Assembly: GCA_030035585.1 (NCBI GenBank)
Contig: CM057476.1
Location: 22,924,501-22,988,500, forward strand
Source of the DNA: Dugong dugon
Lineage: Eukaryota > Chordata > Mammalia > Sirenia > Dugongidae
Direction: 5' to 3'
Length of the DNA stretch: 64,000 bases
Shown: in pieces, positions 48,640 to 59,924 of the stretch
Numbering within the stretch: the stretch's first letter is position 1
Layout: every line of letters starts with the position of its first letter
Notes under the pieces: model-generated
Database searches by the model: none
Told to the model about the DNA's origin: nothing
Seen by the model: only the letters and a program-made list of their open reading frames with translations
Made by a program: the position numbers and the translations under genes

Positions 48640-49379
48640 TTAAGTAGAATCCTGCACCCAATGGATGTAGAATAATTCTTTCCAAAGTTACATGGAATAT
48701 TAATCACAACTGACCACATACTGAGCCATAAGTCTCACAATTTCCAGAGGATGTAAATCACAGTATGTTCTGACCATGGTGCTGAAATCAAGCTAGAATT
48801 CAATGACAGAAAGATAAACTAGAAAATCCCCAAATATTTGGAAATTAAGCACTTAATACACTTCTAAAAAAGCCACAGATCAAAGATGAAATCAAAAAAT
48901 ATTTTTAACTGAATGATAAGGAAAATGCTACATATAAAAATATAAGAAATACGGAAAGCTTTATAGTCAAAATGTGGTGTATAAAAGACCAAAAATTACT
49001 GCGTTTAAGCATCACGCAGAAGTTAGAAAAAGAAAAAGAAAAATAATTTCCAAGGAAGTAAAAGCAAGGAATTTTTTTTAATCGATATGGATTTTTTAAA
49101 AAGATGTACAATAAGAACAATAAACTAAACATTGGTTCTTTGAAAAGACTAATAAAATGGATAAACTGCTAAAGAAACTTATCAAGGAAATAAAGGTAGA
49201 AAGCACAAATAACTCATAACAAGAATGAAAAGGGGCGACTTAACCGTCAATTCTGCAGAAATAAAAAAGAGTAACTTTACGCCAATAAATATGAAAATTT
49301 AGACAAAATGGACACATTAAAGAACTTACAAAATTGTATTTCAAGAAGAAATACAAAACCTAAAACAGCCCTATGTCCA

Positions 49380-49575
49380 TTTTTTTAAATAATATTTTAC
49401 TGTGTTTTCATTGAAGGTTTACACAGCAGTTTAGGTTTCCATTCAACAATTTCTACACAAGTTGGTTACGTTCTTCACGATGTGTGAATATTCTCATTAT
49501 TTATGTTCTAGTTGTTCCATCTCCATTAATCTAGTTTCTCTGCCTCCTACATTCTCATGTTTGTTTTAAAGTAAT
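49380..49575 (-). mobile_element. L1 3' end, minus strand
   Basis: Begins tttttttaaataatatttta and reads ctgtgttttcattgaaggtt, tacacagcagtttaggtttc: the antisense of an elephant-type L1 tail. Inserted in the ancient L1. Confidence 0.7.
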
Positions 49576-49758
49576 TGATGACTGTTTGGTCTCATGTAAC
49601 CTTTTTTTTTTTTTAATTGATTCAGTAATCAAAAGTCTTCATATACAAAAAATAAAAAGCCTTCACACATGCACACGAAACTTCAGACCCAGGTGGTTTT
49701 TCTGGCATGTTCTACCAAACAGTCAAGGAAGAAATAATTCTCATCTTATACAAACTAT

Positions 49759-49965
49759 AACAAGCCCTGGTGGCACAATGGCTAAGCATTTGGCTAACTG
49801 AAAGGTTGGTGGTTTGAACCCACCAGAGAGGCTCTACAGGAGAAAAGACCTGTGAGCTGCTCCCATGAAGATTATAGCCTAGGAAACACTATGGGGCACT
49901 TCCACTCTGTCCTATGAGAGTTCAGTGTGAGTTGAAATTGACTTGATGGCACCCAACAACAACAC
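49759..49965 (+). mobile_element. AfroSINE with an AAC tail
   Basis: From caagccctggtggcacaatg to acttgatggcacccaacaac then aacac. Target duplication acaaactat at 49750-49758 and 49966-49974. Its CAACAACAAC tail matches the 3' tail type of the RTE LINEs in this window rather than an A tail. Confidence 0.93.
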
Positions 49966-50877
49966 ACAAACTATTCCAGAAAATGGAAAATGAAGGTATA
50001 TTCCCCATCTCATTTTATGAGTGTAGTATAACCTTAATAACAAAACTAACAAAGAGAATACACAAAGGAAAAGTAACAGGTCAATCTCACTCATAAGCAT
50101 AGATGCAAAACTCAAAAATAGAAAAAAAAAAATGCAATATATACAAAAGGATAACATGTAGTGACCAATTGGGGTTTATACAAATAACACAAAACAAAGT
50201 TGGTGTAACATTAAAATATCAACATAATTATTAATAAATAAAAAGAGCACAATCCTATGATTACCCAAAGGGATTCAGAAAAAAAGCTGGACAAAATTCA
50301 ACATTCTTTCATAACTTAGCAAAACAGGAATAATAAGGAATTTCCTTAATCTTGGAAGTTTCTTAAAAAAAAAAAAAAAACTAAACAAGCATCACTCTGT
50401 ATTTAATAGTAAAACATTAAAAGCTTTCCCTTTAAGGGTGAGAATTAAACAAAGATACCCACTGTTGCCACTGCTATTCAGCATTGTACTTACCCAGGCT
50501 GGTGCATTAAGATAAGCTAGGAATATAAAAGTATAAAGATTGGAAAAAAATAAAAGTGTCATTGTTGGCAGATGACATGGAAAACTTCAAAGGAATCTAC
50601 GGATAAATTATCAGAGAGAGTCTAGCAAGAGTGCAGGTTAGAAAAATCAATACACAAAAATCAATTAATTTCAAAATACCAACAAATGGGAAATAAAATG
50701 GTTACCAAGTAACCAGGACTAAATAAAAAATATGCAATGGGAAATATTACAAGGATATACTGAAAGACATTAAAGAAGACTAAAATAAGTTACAAACTCT
50801 GAAATATAAAACTGTCAATTCTTTCAAATTGAAATGAAGATGAAACACAATCCCAGTCAAAATATCAGCAGGGTGTG

Positions 50878-50902
50878 TTTTGTTTTGTTTTGTTTTGTTT
50901 TG
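50878..50902 (+). repeat. TTTTG pentamer microsatellite
   Basis: About five units of ttttg, followed by gggg. Lies in the ancient L1. Confidence 0.9.
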
Positions 50903-51034
50903 GGGAGATGATTAAATAATTGTGAAAGTTATACACAAATTTAAAGGTTCAAGAATAGTCAAGATGCTTATTGGGGGGAGGGGGAGCAATAGGATGAGAA
51001 GACATAGTAAATCAGATATCACGATTAAACCATA

Positions 51035-53143
51035 CAGGCAGTCCCTGAGTTATGAACCAGATCCACTCCTATGTGTGTCTTTAAGTTGGATTAGTAGGTA
51101 AGTTGGAACAGGTGCATATGGTTCTTATTTAGCCTTACTTTAGTGCAAAAGAAGGCTCGAAGACTTTTCAATGATTTAAAAGCTTCACATGCAGCAAGTA
51201 AAGGTGATTGTGATGAATTTGCTACAAGTAGAGGTTGGTTCAATCGTTTCAAAGTGAGGGCAAATTTACATAACATTAAAGGGCAAGTAGGACCATAAGT
51301 AACAATGCACAAGCACCAGAAGACAGACTAGATAACTGGGAGCTCCTAAAAATCAAACACTTATGCTCATCAAAAGACATCACCAAAAGCATCAAAAGAC
51401 AACCGACAGACTGGGAAAGAATTTTTGGCCATGACAAATCCAATCAGTGTCTAATCTCTAAAATCTAAAGATACTGCAAAACCTTAACAACAAAAAGACA
51501 AACAACCCAATTAAAAAATGGGCAAAGGATACAAACAGGCACTTTGCCAAAGAAGACATTCAGGCGGCTAACAGACTCATGAAGAAATGCTGTGATCATT
51601 AGCCATTAGAGACACACAGATCAAAACTACAATGAGATACCATCTCACCCCAACAAGGCTAGCATTAATCCAAAAACACAAAATAATAAATATTGGAGAG
51701 GGTGTAGAGAGACTGGAACACTTAAACACTGCTGCTGGGAATGTAAAACGATACAACCACTTCAGAAATCAATTTGGTGCTTCCTTAAAAAGCTAGAAAT
51801 AGAAGTACCACCCGATACAGCAATCCCACTCCTTGGAATATATCCTAGAGAAATAAGAGCCGTCACACAAATAGATATATGCACACCCATGTTCACTGCA
51901 GCACTGTTCACAATAGCAAAAAGATGTGAACATCCTAGGTGCCCATCAACGGACAAATGGATAAACACATTATGATGTATTCACACAATGGAATACTACG
52001 CAATGACAAAAAACAACGATGAATCCGTAAACATCTTGTAACATGGAGGAATTTGGAGGGCATTACGCTGAGTGAATATATTAAGTCACAGAAGGACAAA
52101 TATTGTATGAGACCACTATTATAAGAACTCAAGAAAAGGTTTAAACACAGAAGAAAACATTCTTTGATGGTTACAAGGGTGGGGAGGGAGGGAGAGGGTT
52201 ATTCACTAACTAAATAGTGGACAAGAATTATCTTAGGTGAAGGGAAGGACAGCACACACTACAGGGGAAGTCAGCACAACTGGACTAAACCAAAGAAGTT
52301 TCCTGAATACAACCCAATCCTTTGAGGGACAAAGTAGCAGGGGCAGGGATCTGGGAACCATGTTTTCAAGGGACATCTAGGTCAACTGGCATAACAAAGT
52401 TTATTAAGAAAATGTTCTGCATCCTACTTTGGTGAGCGGCGTCTGGGGTCTTAAAAGCTAACAAGTGGCCATCTAAGATGCATCAATTGGTCCCAACTGA
52501 CCCGAAGTAAAGAAGAATCAAGAACACCAAAGACACAAGGAAAGTAGTAGCCCAAGAGACAGAAAGGGCCACATAAACCAGAGACTCCATTAGCCTGAGA
52601 TCAGAAGAGCTAGATGGTGCCCGGCTACCACCAATGACCGCCGGGACAGGTAACACAACAGAGAGTCCCTAATGGAGCAGGAGAAAGGTGGGGTGCAGAA
52701 CTCAAATTCTAGCAAAAAGACCAGACTTAATGGTCTGAGACTGGTCTCTGTCAACCCAGAACTAAAACAATCCCTGAGGTCAACTCTTCAAAGATTGGAC
52801 TGGACTGTGAGACATAAAATGATACTCGTGAAGAGTGTGCTTCTTAGCTCAAGTAGATACATAAGACTAAATGGGCAGTTTCTGTCCAGAGGTGAGATAA
52901 GACAGAGAGGGTTAGGAGCTGGTTGAATGGACAAGGGAGATCAGGGGTGGACAGGAGGAGTGTGCTGTCACAGTATAGGGAGAGCAATTAGGGTCATATA
53001 ACAATGTATGTATAAATTTTTGTATGTGAGACTAACTTGAATTGTAAACTTTCACTTAAACTACAACAATTTAAAAAAAAAAGGCAAGTAGGAGTTGTCC
53101 ATGAGTTGTCTGTAAGTCGGACATTCCTAACCGGGACTTACTG
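51035..53143 (+). mobile_element. Tigger/pogo-type DNA transposon relic, split by an L1
   Basis: TA duplications at 51033-51034 and 53144-53145 flank ends that are inverted to each other (caggcagtccctgagttatg and the reverse of ccgggacttactg). Without the L1 at 51293-53082 the element is about 300 bp. Bases about 51135-51290 read KKARRLFNDLKASHAASK, then DEFATSRGWFNRFKVRANLH, matching the CENP-B/Tigger DNA-binding domain. The catalytic DDE domain is absent, so it is an internally deleted derivative. Confidence 0.87.
51293..53082 (+). mobile_element. L1, 5'-truncated, inside Tigger
   Basis: Exact 11-bp target duplication ggcaagtagga at 51282-51292 and 53083-53093. It begins in the ORF2 tail region (ccataagtaacaatgcacaa), includes the ORF2 C-terminus (51520-52110) and a complete 3' UTR ending tacaacaatttaaaaaaaaa. 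ORF2 text has stops and frame changes. Confidence 0.95.
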
Positions 53144-54376
53144 TATTAATTAAAAATAATGCAGTACTGGTGCAGGGATAGATTAATAAAACAATAGAAC
53201 AGAACAGAGAACCAAGAAACATAACCACACTAAGTGGACACTTGATTTACGACAAAAGAAGATACTGCAGAGCAGGAAAGAACTGTCTTTTCAATAAAGG
53301 GTGCTGGGACAACTGGTACCCATACCAGAAAAAACTAAATTGGGCCCCTATCTTATACATTATATTCAACGTCAGGTGAGTTACTGACACAACTGTGAAA
53401 GGAAAAAGTATAAAGCTTTAAGAAACGTTAGAGAAGAAAATATCTTCATGACCTTAAGATTTCTTAAACCAGACATAAAAAGTAACTAACCATAAGGGGA
53501 AAAGACTAGATAAATTTGACTATATTACAGTTAAGAATTTCCATTAACCAAAACTCATCATAAAGACAGTGAAAAGAGAGCCAAATAATGGAAAAAGATA
53601 TCTGCTCAAACTTAACCGACAAAGGACAAGTATCCTGAATATATCAAGAACCACTATTTTCTTTAAAAAAGGGAAAGAAAGAAAAAAGGACAAACCACTT
53701 AACAGAAAAGTGGATAAGATACTTGAATAGGCAGTTACAAAATAAATTCAAATGGCCAATAAACACAGGCAAAGGTGATCAAACTCCGTAATCAGGGAAA
53801 TTAAAGTTAAAACCATGAGATACTCTACACACCTTCCAGGTTGTCAAAAATTGAAAAGATTGACAATGTTAAGTGTTGATGAGGATGTGGCACAATAAGA
53901 ACTCTCATATACTACTAACAGAATGTGAATTAATAAACCATTTTGGAAAACAACATGGCATTAAAGCTGAAGATCCACGTATCCTGTGGCCTGGCAATTC
54001 TGCTCCTAGATATATACCCTAAAGTACAGATATGCACCAGAAGAAATGTACAAGAATATTCATAGCAGCATTGTTCACAATAGTCCAAATGTCCATCCAC
54101 AGTATCCAAAATGTCCATCAACTACAAAATGGATAATCTGTAATATATCTGTACGATATAACAACAATAAAAATGAACAAACTAGAGCAACACCAAACAA
54201 CACCTAGGAATGCATAAAACAAACAAGACAAAAAATAGCTACAGGATGATTCTACTCAAAAATATGCAAAACTAAACTCTATGGGATGTGTCTCAGTTAT
54301 CTAGTGCTACCATAACCAAAATACCACAAGTGGATGGTTTTAAAGAACAGAAATTTATTTTCTCACAGTACAGGAG

Positions 54377-56945
54377 GTGTCTATCCGTTTGTCGTACTGT
54401 AGTGGCTTGTGTGTTGTGATACCGGAAGCTTTGCCACTGGCATTTCAAATACCAGCAGAGTCACCCTTGGTGGACAGGTTTCAGTGGAGGTTCCAAACAA
54501 CGACAGATTAAGAAGAGGAACAGGCAGTCCACTTCTGAAAAAACTGGCCAGTGAAAACCTTATGAATAGCAGCAGAACACTGTCTGATACAGTGTTGGAA
54601 GATGAGCCCCTCTAGTTGGAAAGCACTCAAAATACAACTAGTGAAGAGCTGCCTCCTCAAAGTAGAGTTGACCTTAACGAGGGGGATGGAGTTAAGCTTT
54701 TGGGACCTTTATTTCCTGACGTGGTATGACTCAAAATGAGAAGAAACAGCACAAACATCCATTAGTAATTGGAACATGGAATGTATGAAGTATGAAACTA
54801 GGAAAATTGGAAATCATCAAAAATGAAATGGAACACATAAAGATAGATATCCTAGGAATTAGTGAGCTGAAACGGACTGGTATTGGCCATTTTGAATCAG
54901 ACAATCATACGGTCTACTATGCCAGGAATGACAGATTGAAGAGGGACCATATCGCTTTCATCATCAAAAAGAATATTTCAAGATCTATCCTGAAGCACAA
55001 CGCTGTCAGTGATAGGAAAATATCTATACACCCACAAGGAAAATCAGTAAACATGACTATTATTCAAATTTACATACCAGTCACTAATGCTAAAGACGAG
55101 GATTGAAGATTTTTACCAACTTCTGTAGTCTGAAACTGATCAAACATGCAATTAAGATGCACTGACAATTACTGGGGACTGGAATACAAAAGTTGGAAAC
55201 GAAGAAGAACCAGTAGTTGGAAAATGTGCCTCAGTGAAAGAAATGATGCCAGAGATCGCATGACAGAATATGACAAGACCAATGACTTATTCATTGCAAA
55301 TAACTTTTTTCAACAACATATAAATGGCGACTATACATGTGGCAAGATACTGAAAGATGCAGGAAGCATCAAAAGAAGATGGAAGGAATACACAGTCACT
55401 GTACCAATAAGAATGGGTTGACATTCAACCATTTCAGGAGGTAGCATACGATCAAAAAACGGTACTGAAGGAAGAAGTCCAAGCTGCACTGAAGGCACTG
55501 ACAAAAAACAAGGCTCCAGGAATTAACAGAATACCAGTTGAGATGTTCCAACAAACGGATGCAGCGCTGGAAGAGCTCACTCGTCTATGCCAAGAAATTT
55601 GGAAGACAGCTACCAAGAGATCCATATTTGTGCCCATTCCAAAGAAAGGTGATCCAAAAGAATGCAGAAATTATCGAACAATATCATTAATATCACGAGC
55701 AAGTAAAATTTTGCTGAAGATCATTCAAAAGCAGCTGCAGCTGAAAATCAACAAGGAACTGCAAGAAATTCAAGCCAGATTCAGAAGAGGACGTGGAACC
55801 AGGGATATCATTGTTGATGTCAGATGGATCCTGGATGAAAGGAGAGAATACCAGAAAGATGTTTACGTGTGTTTTACGGACTATGCAAAAGCATTCAACT
55901 GTGTCGATCATAACAAATTATGGATAACACTGCAAAGAATGGGAATTCCAGAGCTGTGCTCATGAGGAACCTGTATATAGACCAAAATGCAGTTGTTCAT
56001 ACATAGCAAGGGGATATCACATGGTTTAAAATCAAGAAAGATGTATGTCTGTGTCCTCTCACCATAATTATTCAATCTGCATGCTGAACAAAGAATCTGA
56101 GAAGCTGGACTACTTGAAGAAGAATGTGGCATCGGAATTGGTGGAAGTCTCATTAACTACCTGGGATACGCAGATGACACACTCTTACTTGCTGAAAGTG
56201 AAGAGGACCTGAAGCACTTACTGATGAAGATGAAAGACTACAGCCTTCAGTATGGATTACTTTTCAAAGTAAAGAAAACAAAAAACCTCACAACTGAACC
56301 AATAAGCAACATCATGATAAATGGAGAAAAGATTAACATTGTCAAGGATTTCATTTTACTTGATCCACAATCAACGCCCATGGAAGCAGCAATCAAGAAA
56401 TCAAACGACATACTGCACTGGGCAAATCTGCTGCAAAAGACCTCTCTAAAGCGTCAAAAAGCAAAGATGTCATTTTGAAGATTAAGGTGTACTTGACCCA
56501 AGCCATGATATTTTTAATCACCTCATATTCATGTGAAAGCTGGACAATGAATAAGGAAGATGGATATAAGAATTGATGCCTTTGAATTATGGTGCTGGTG
56601 AAGAATACTGAATATACCACAGACTGCCAAAAGAACCAACAAGTCTGTCAGAAGAAATACAGCCAGATTGTTCCTTGAAAGCGAGCATGGTGAGACTCTG
56701 TCTCACGTACTTTGGACATATTCTCAGGAGGGACTAGTCCCTGGAGAAGAACATCAGCTTGGTAGAGGGTCGGCAAAAAAGAAGATCCTCAATAAGATGG
56801 ACTGACACAACGGCTGCAACAATGGGCTGAAACATAACAATGACTGTGAGGATAGCACAGGACTGAGCAGTGTTTTACTCTGCTGTGCAAAGGGTCACTA
56901 TGAGTCGGAACTGACTCAGTGACCCCTAACAAAAACAACAACTCT
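54377..56945 (+). mobile_element. RTE (BovB-like) LINE, near full length
   Basis: About 2.57 kb with a 5' region (gtgtctatccgtttgtcgta), an endonuclease part, a reverse transcriptase part and a 3' end of the form gggtcactatgagtcggaac ... cctaacaaaaacaacaac. BovB elements are about 3.2 kb, so internal loss is likely. No sure target duplication was seen. The 3' end is shared with AfroSINE. Confidence 0.9.
54736..56900 (+). pseudogene. RTE endonuclease-reverse transcriptase
   Basis: Read in several frames. Endonuclease part (54792-55106): MKLGKLEIIKNEMEHIKIDI, LGISELKRTGIGHFESDNH, DRKISIHPQGKSVN. RT part (55470-55965): EVQAALKALTKNKAPGINRI, VPIPKKGDPKECRNYRTISL, FTDYAKAFNCVDHNKLW. After a break, YADDTLLLAESEEDLKHLL (about 56167-56220) holds the catalytic YADD. 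The C-terminal part ends near LNKMD. Stops and frame changes separate the pieces; it is not active. Confidence 0.88.
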
Positions 56946-57505
56946 TCTAGTTTCTTATGTCTGTCAGCAATCCTTGGCATCCCTTTGCTTGTAGACAGGT
57001 CTTCACACAGCATCTGTCTTCATTCTGTGTGTTTCTGTTTCTATTCTGCTCTTTTTCTAACTCATAAGTGATTAGGTTTAGGACCCACCCTACTCTGCTA
57101 TGACCTCATTAATATAACAAAAGAAAAATCCTATTTCCAAACAGGACCACACCCACAGTACATGAACCAGGACTTCAATACATATTTTGGGGGACACAAG
57201 CCAATGCATAACAGGATGTGTATATAGGTAACAATATAAATAAAATCCAGGCAGTGATTTCCATAAAGGCCGGGATAGTGGTAAGCTACTTCTAAGAGGG
57301 AGGAAGGGGTCTATGAGTAAGAAGGCACACAGACCAGGGCAGCTTTCTGAGGTGTTGGCAAAGTTCTATTTCTTGATCTGGATATAGTGACCTAAGTGTG
57401 GATTTTATAATCGTTCATTACACTGTGCATCCGTGTTTCATGTACTTATCTGATTATGTGCCTGATTCTGATTTCACCATAAAAAGTATTTTAATTATAT
57501 GTTTA

Positions 57506-58396
57506 TATATTTTATATTGTTTAAAATAATCATACATAATTTTGTATACTGAGCTTTTTGATTAGTGGAACCCATAGTAATCCTATGAAACCTGAAAGTC
57601 ACCGTTTTTGAACTTTACATTATCATGAACAAATTGACCCTATGTGTCAGTTATACTGAAAGCCAACCAGAAAGCCCAGAAAAAGGTCAAGGTGACCACT
57701 TCTTCCTCTACTGTCTTAGACCACCAACAGGTGCCATACTGGATCAGCATCAAGGTACTGAGGAGAATTTTATCAGTTCACTTTTTCTTTCAGCTGCCTG
57801 ACGTGGGTTCTACTTTAACTGGAATTCCATCCTTGCATACTTCATAAGCCAGCCTTCTTTCTCATCACACTTTTTTTTAAATCTTCCTCAAACTTATTCT
57901 TACTATCTCTTCTTGGGTGATACTTTACTCAGAAGCTTTGTCACAGTTTTTCACTCTAGCTTCCAAAGGCATTTGAAAGCTATGTGCTAGTGACAATTAC
58001 CACTTCAAAAGTAATTTTAAAAAAGACAACTTGGGAGGTGAAAGAAATGCATGGGAATGATTAACAAATTTGTGATGGTGTAACTTTTGAAGCAAAGGAA
58101 AGCTATTCAAAGGCTTCAGTCCATTCTGGAAAAGGGGAACAGGATTTTATTTGGTTGGGAGTGGGGAAATAAGCAAATCAACATTAAAGGTAAGTGAGCA
58201 AAGTAATATGCAAAACTTAAAAAAAGTCCAAGGAAGTAAAGAAAAAATGATACCTAGCTTCCAAAAGTCATACTGTCTCTTCATACCAGAGACTACAGAT
58301 GTCCTCAGGATACAGGATTTGTTTGGAAGAACACAAATACCATTCTGCTCCAACTCAGTCTGGTATTTTTTTCCTATCCATTATCCACTTCCTGTC
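57506..58396. other. Intron-like sequence
   Basis: On the plus strand 57644-57847 is a 67-codon frame (starts MSVILKANQKAQKKVKV) with no family match. An acceptor-like tcttag at 57714-57719 is not backed by a strong donor. Nothing is called. Confidence 0.4.
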
Positions 58397-58406
58397 TTCT
58401 TGGAGG

Positions 58407-58749
58407 ATTGTTGCTATTACTGTTGTTAGCTGCGGTCAAGTCGGCCTCCAACTCAATGATGAACCCTGCCTGGTCCTGAGTCCCCATGATCAGCTGCAGA
58501 TCAGACTGCTGCGATCCACAGGGTTTTCACTGGCTGATTTTTGGAATGAGATCACTAGGTCTTTCTTCCTAGTCCATCTTAGTCTGGACACTCTGCTGAA
58601 ACCTGTTCAGCAACACTCAAGCAACACTCAAGCCTCCACTGAGAAACGACAGGTAGTAGCTGCACATAAAAGGTGAATTGGCCAGAAACTGAACTCAGGT
58701 CTCCCACACAGAAGGCGAGAATTCTACCACTGAACCACCGCTGCCCCCA
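58407..58749 (-). mobile_element. SINE with a tRNA-Gly-like head and AfroSINE-like body
   Basis: Minus-strand SINE, 343 bp, with an exact 10-bp target duplication ttcttggagg at 58397-58406 and 58750-58759. The head on the minus strand reads ggtggttcagtggtagaatt then ctcgccttctgtgtgggaga, which follows tRNA-Gly(GCC) closely, with A box tggttcagtgg and B box near agttcagtttc. The body has AfroSINE second-type text (agggttttcactggctgatt, aggtctttcttcc). The tail ends gctaacaacag, like RTE. Confidence 0.88.
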
Positions 58750-58917
58750 TTCTTGGAGGGTAAGAATACAGTAAAAAGTAATCTACCCTGATCAAAAACC
58801 AAGTGAGGATACTTGGTCTAGTATAAAACACTGCAAAATTCATCAGTAAGTTAGAGAGAAGGAAAGGTTAAATTCTTACCTAAAATAATGACAAGTTCTT
58901 GGGGCTGATAGGATCAC

Positions 58918-58967
58918 ATCTTAATATACTTATCCCCTATGACATTAAGGGATACGTATATTAAGAT
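58918..58967. repeat. Inverted repeat, 19-bp arms
   Basis: Arms atcttaatatacttatccc (58918-58936) and gggatacgtatattaagat (58949-58967) pair at 18 of 19 positions around a 12-base loop (ctatgacattaa). Stable enough for a hairpin in RNA or a small cruciform. Confidence 0.85.
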
Positions 58968-59021
58968 ATGACCGAAAAAATCCACCAAACACTGTACAGA
59001 TTCTAGTTCTTTCCTACGTGG

Positions 59022-59236
59022 GGGGAAAAAGCCAAACCAAACCAGTTACCACTGAGTCAATTCTAACACATGGCAGCCCCATGAATTGCAAAGTAGAACT
59101 GTGCTCTGCAGAGTTTTCAAGCCTGTGACCTTTCAGAAGCAGATCATCAGGCCTTTCTTCCGAGGTGCCTCTAGGTAGGTTCTAACCTTTCGGTTAGTAG
59201 TTGAGTGCTTAACCATTTACACCACCCAGGAACTCT
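59022..59236 (-). mobile_element. AfroSINE, second type
   Basis: Second-type body (accactgagtcaattctaac, ccgaggtgcctctaggtagg) with head ending caccacccaggaactc. Likely flanks tacgtggggggaaaa and tacatggggaaaa. Confidence 0.9.
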
Positions 59237-59601
59237 TACATGGGGAAAAGGAGGCAGGGAAAAAAAGCAAAATGCATATAACTCTATGATGTTCTCAGTC
59301 ATAACAGTAACTCAGACACAGGAGAATAATCCTTTAAAGTTATGGAATACTGATTCCAAGTAGAGCATCTAGAATACTCATCATATACATTCCTCCCTTC
59401 CCCGACAATCTCACCTCACCCAACACATTTCCCCCCAAAGACCTCAATAAAATTTCCATGAAGGGGAGGAAAACCCTCACAAACTTAAAAACTTCTAGAA
59501 ACTGAAAAAGTAGCAAAAGTTAACAAGTAAAATACACACATCATGTAGCCAGACTTATCATGGAAGGGCCAATACACTGAGAAATTAAAGACATGCAAGA
59601 T

Positions 59602-59819
59602 TCAAGGTCCCTGGGTGGTGCAAATGGTTTGTGCTCAAATACTAACCTAAAGATTGGTGGTTCAAACCCATCCAGTGGTAGTATGGAAGAAAGGCCTGAC
59701 AATCTGTCTCTGTAAAGATTACAGCCAAGAAAACCCTGGAGCAGTTCTACTCTGTAATACATGGGGTGGTCTCCACGAGTCAGAATCAACTCATTGGCAA
59801 CAGGCTTTTGGCTTTTAAA
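59602..59819 (+). mobile_element. AfroSINE, second type, plus strand
   Basis: Starts ggtccctgggtggtgcaaat and ends ggcaacaggcttttggcttt. Target duplication atgcaa(g/a)at at 59593-59601 and 59820-59828. It shows the second-type head directly. Confidence 0.91.
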
Positions 59820-59924
59820 ATGCAAAATACTGACTGATTTTATGTAAGCATTTTATACATCTGTGGTTCTAATTTCCAAAAATATTATATAAAAGACACC
59901 ATTAAAAAAATAGAAGGAAAAAAA

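Larger units (their letters stand above)
54289..57213 (-). mobile_element. Solo LTR, ERVL-MaLR type, split by an RTE
   Basis: An LTR fossil in minus orientation. The left part (54289-54376) reads gctaccataaccaaaatacc and cagaaatttattttctcaca; the right part (56946-57213) reads cctttgcttgtagacaggtc and ttttgggggacacaagcc and ends ataaca. The 5-bp duplication ggatg is at 54284-54288 and 57214-57218. It lies in the ancient L1 and carries the RTE at 54377-56945. Confidence 0.78.
48640..57505 (+). mobile_element. Ancient L1 (L1M-like), split by several insertions
   Basis: ORF2-like text starts near 48690 (tgaccacatactgagccata), runs through linker and RT to 50880 (RT site reads LLADDMENF near 50565), resumes at 53150 (gcagtactggtgcagggata) through the C-terminus (54060, catagcagcattgttcacaa), and its 3' UTR resumes at 57225-57505 (gttctatttcttgatctgga, ttgtgccctgattc-like tail). 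The gaps are filled by a Tigger element and an LTR. Many stops; no function. Confidence 0.75.

Noticed and set aside
57700-57765. Plus-strand exon with acceptor tcttag and donor gtactg
   Set aside because: The donor is weak, the strand is opposite to the other candidate exons, and the peptide is too short to judge.
58679-58749. A real tRNA-Gly gene
   Set aside because: Stem pairing is disturbed by substitutions, the B box is altered, and the sequence continues directly into a SINE body with flanking target duplications.
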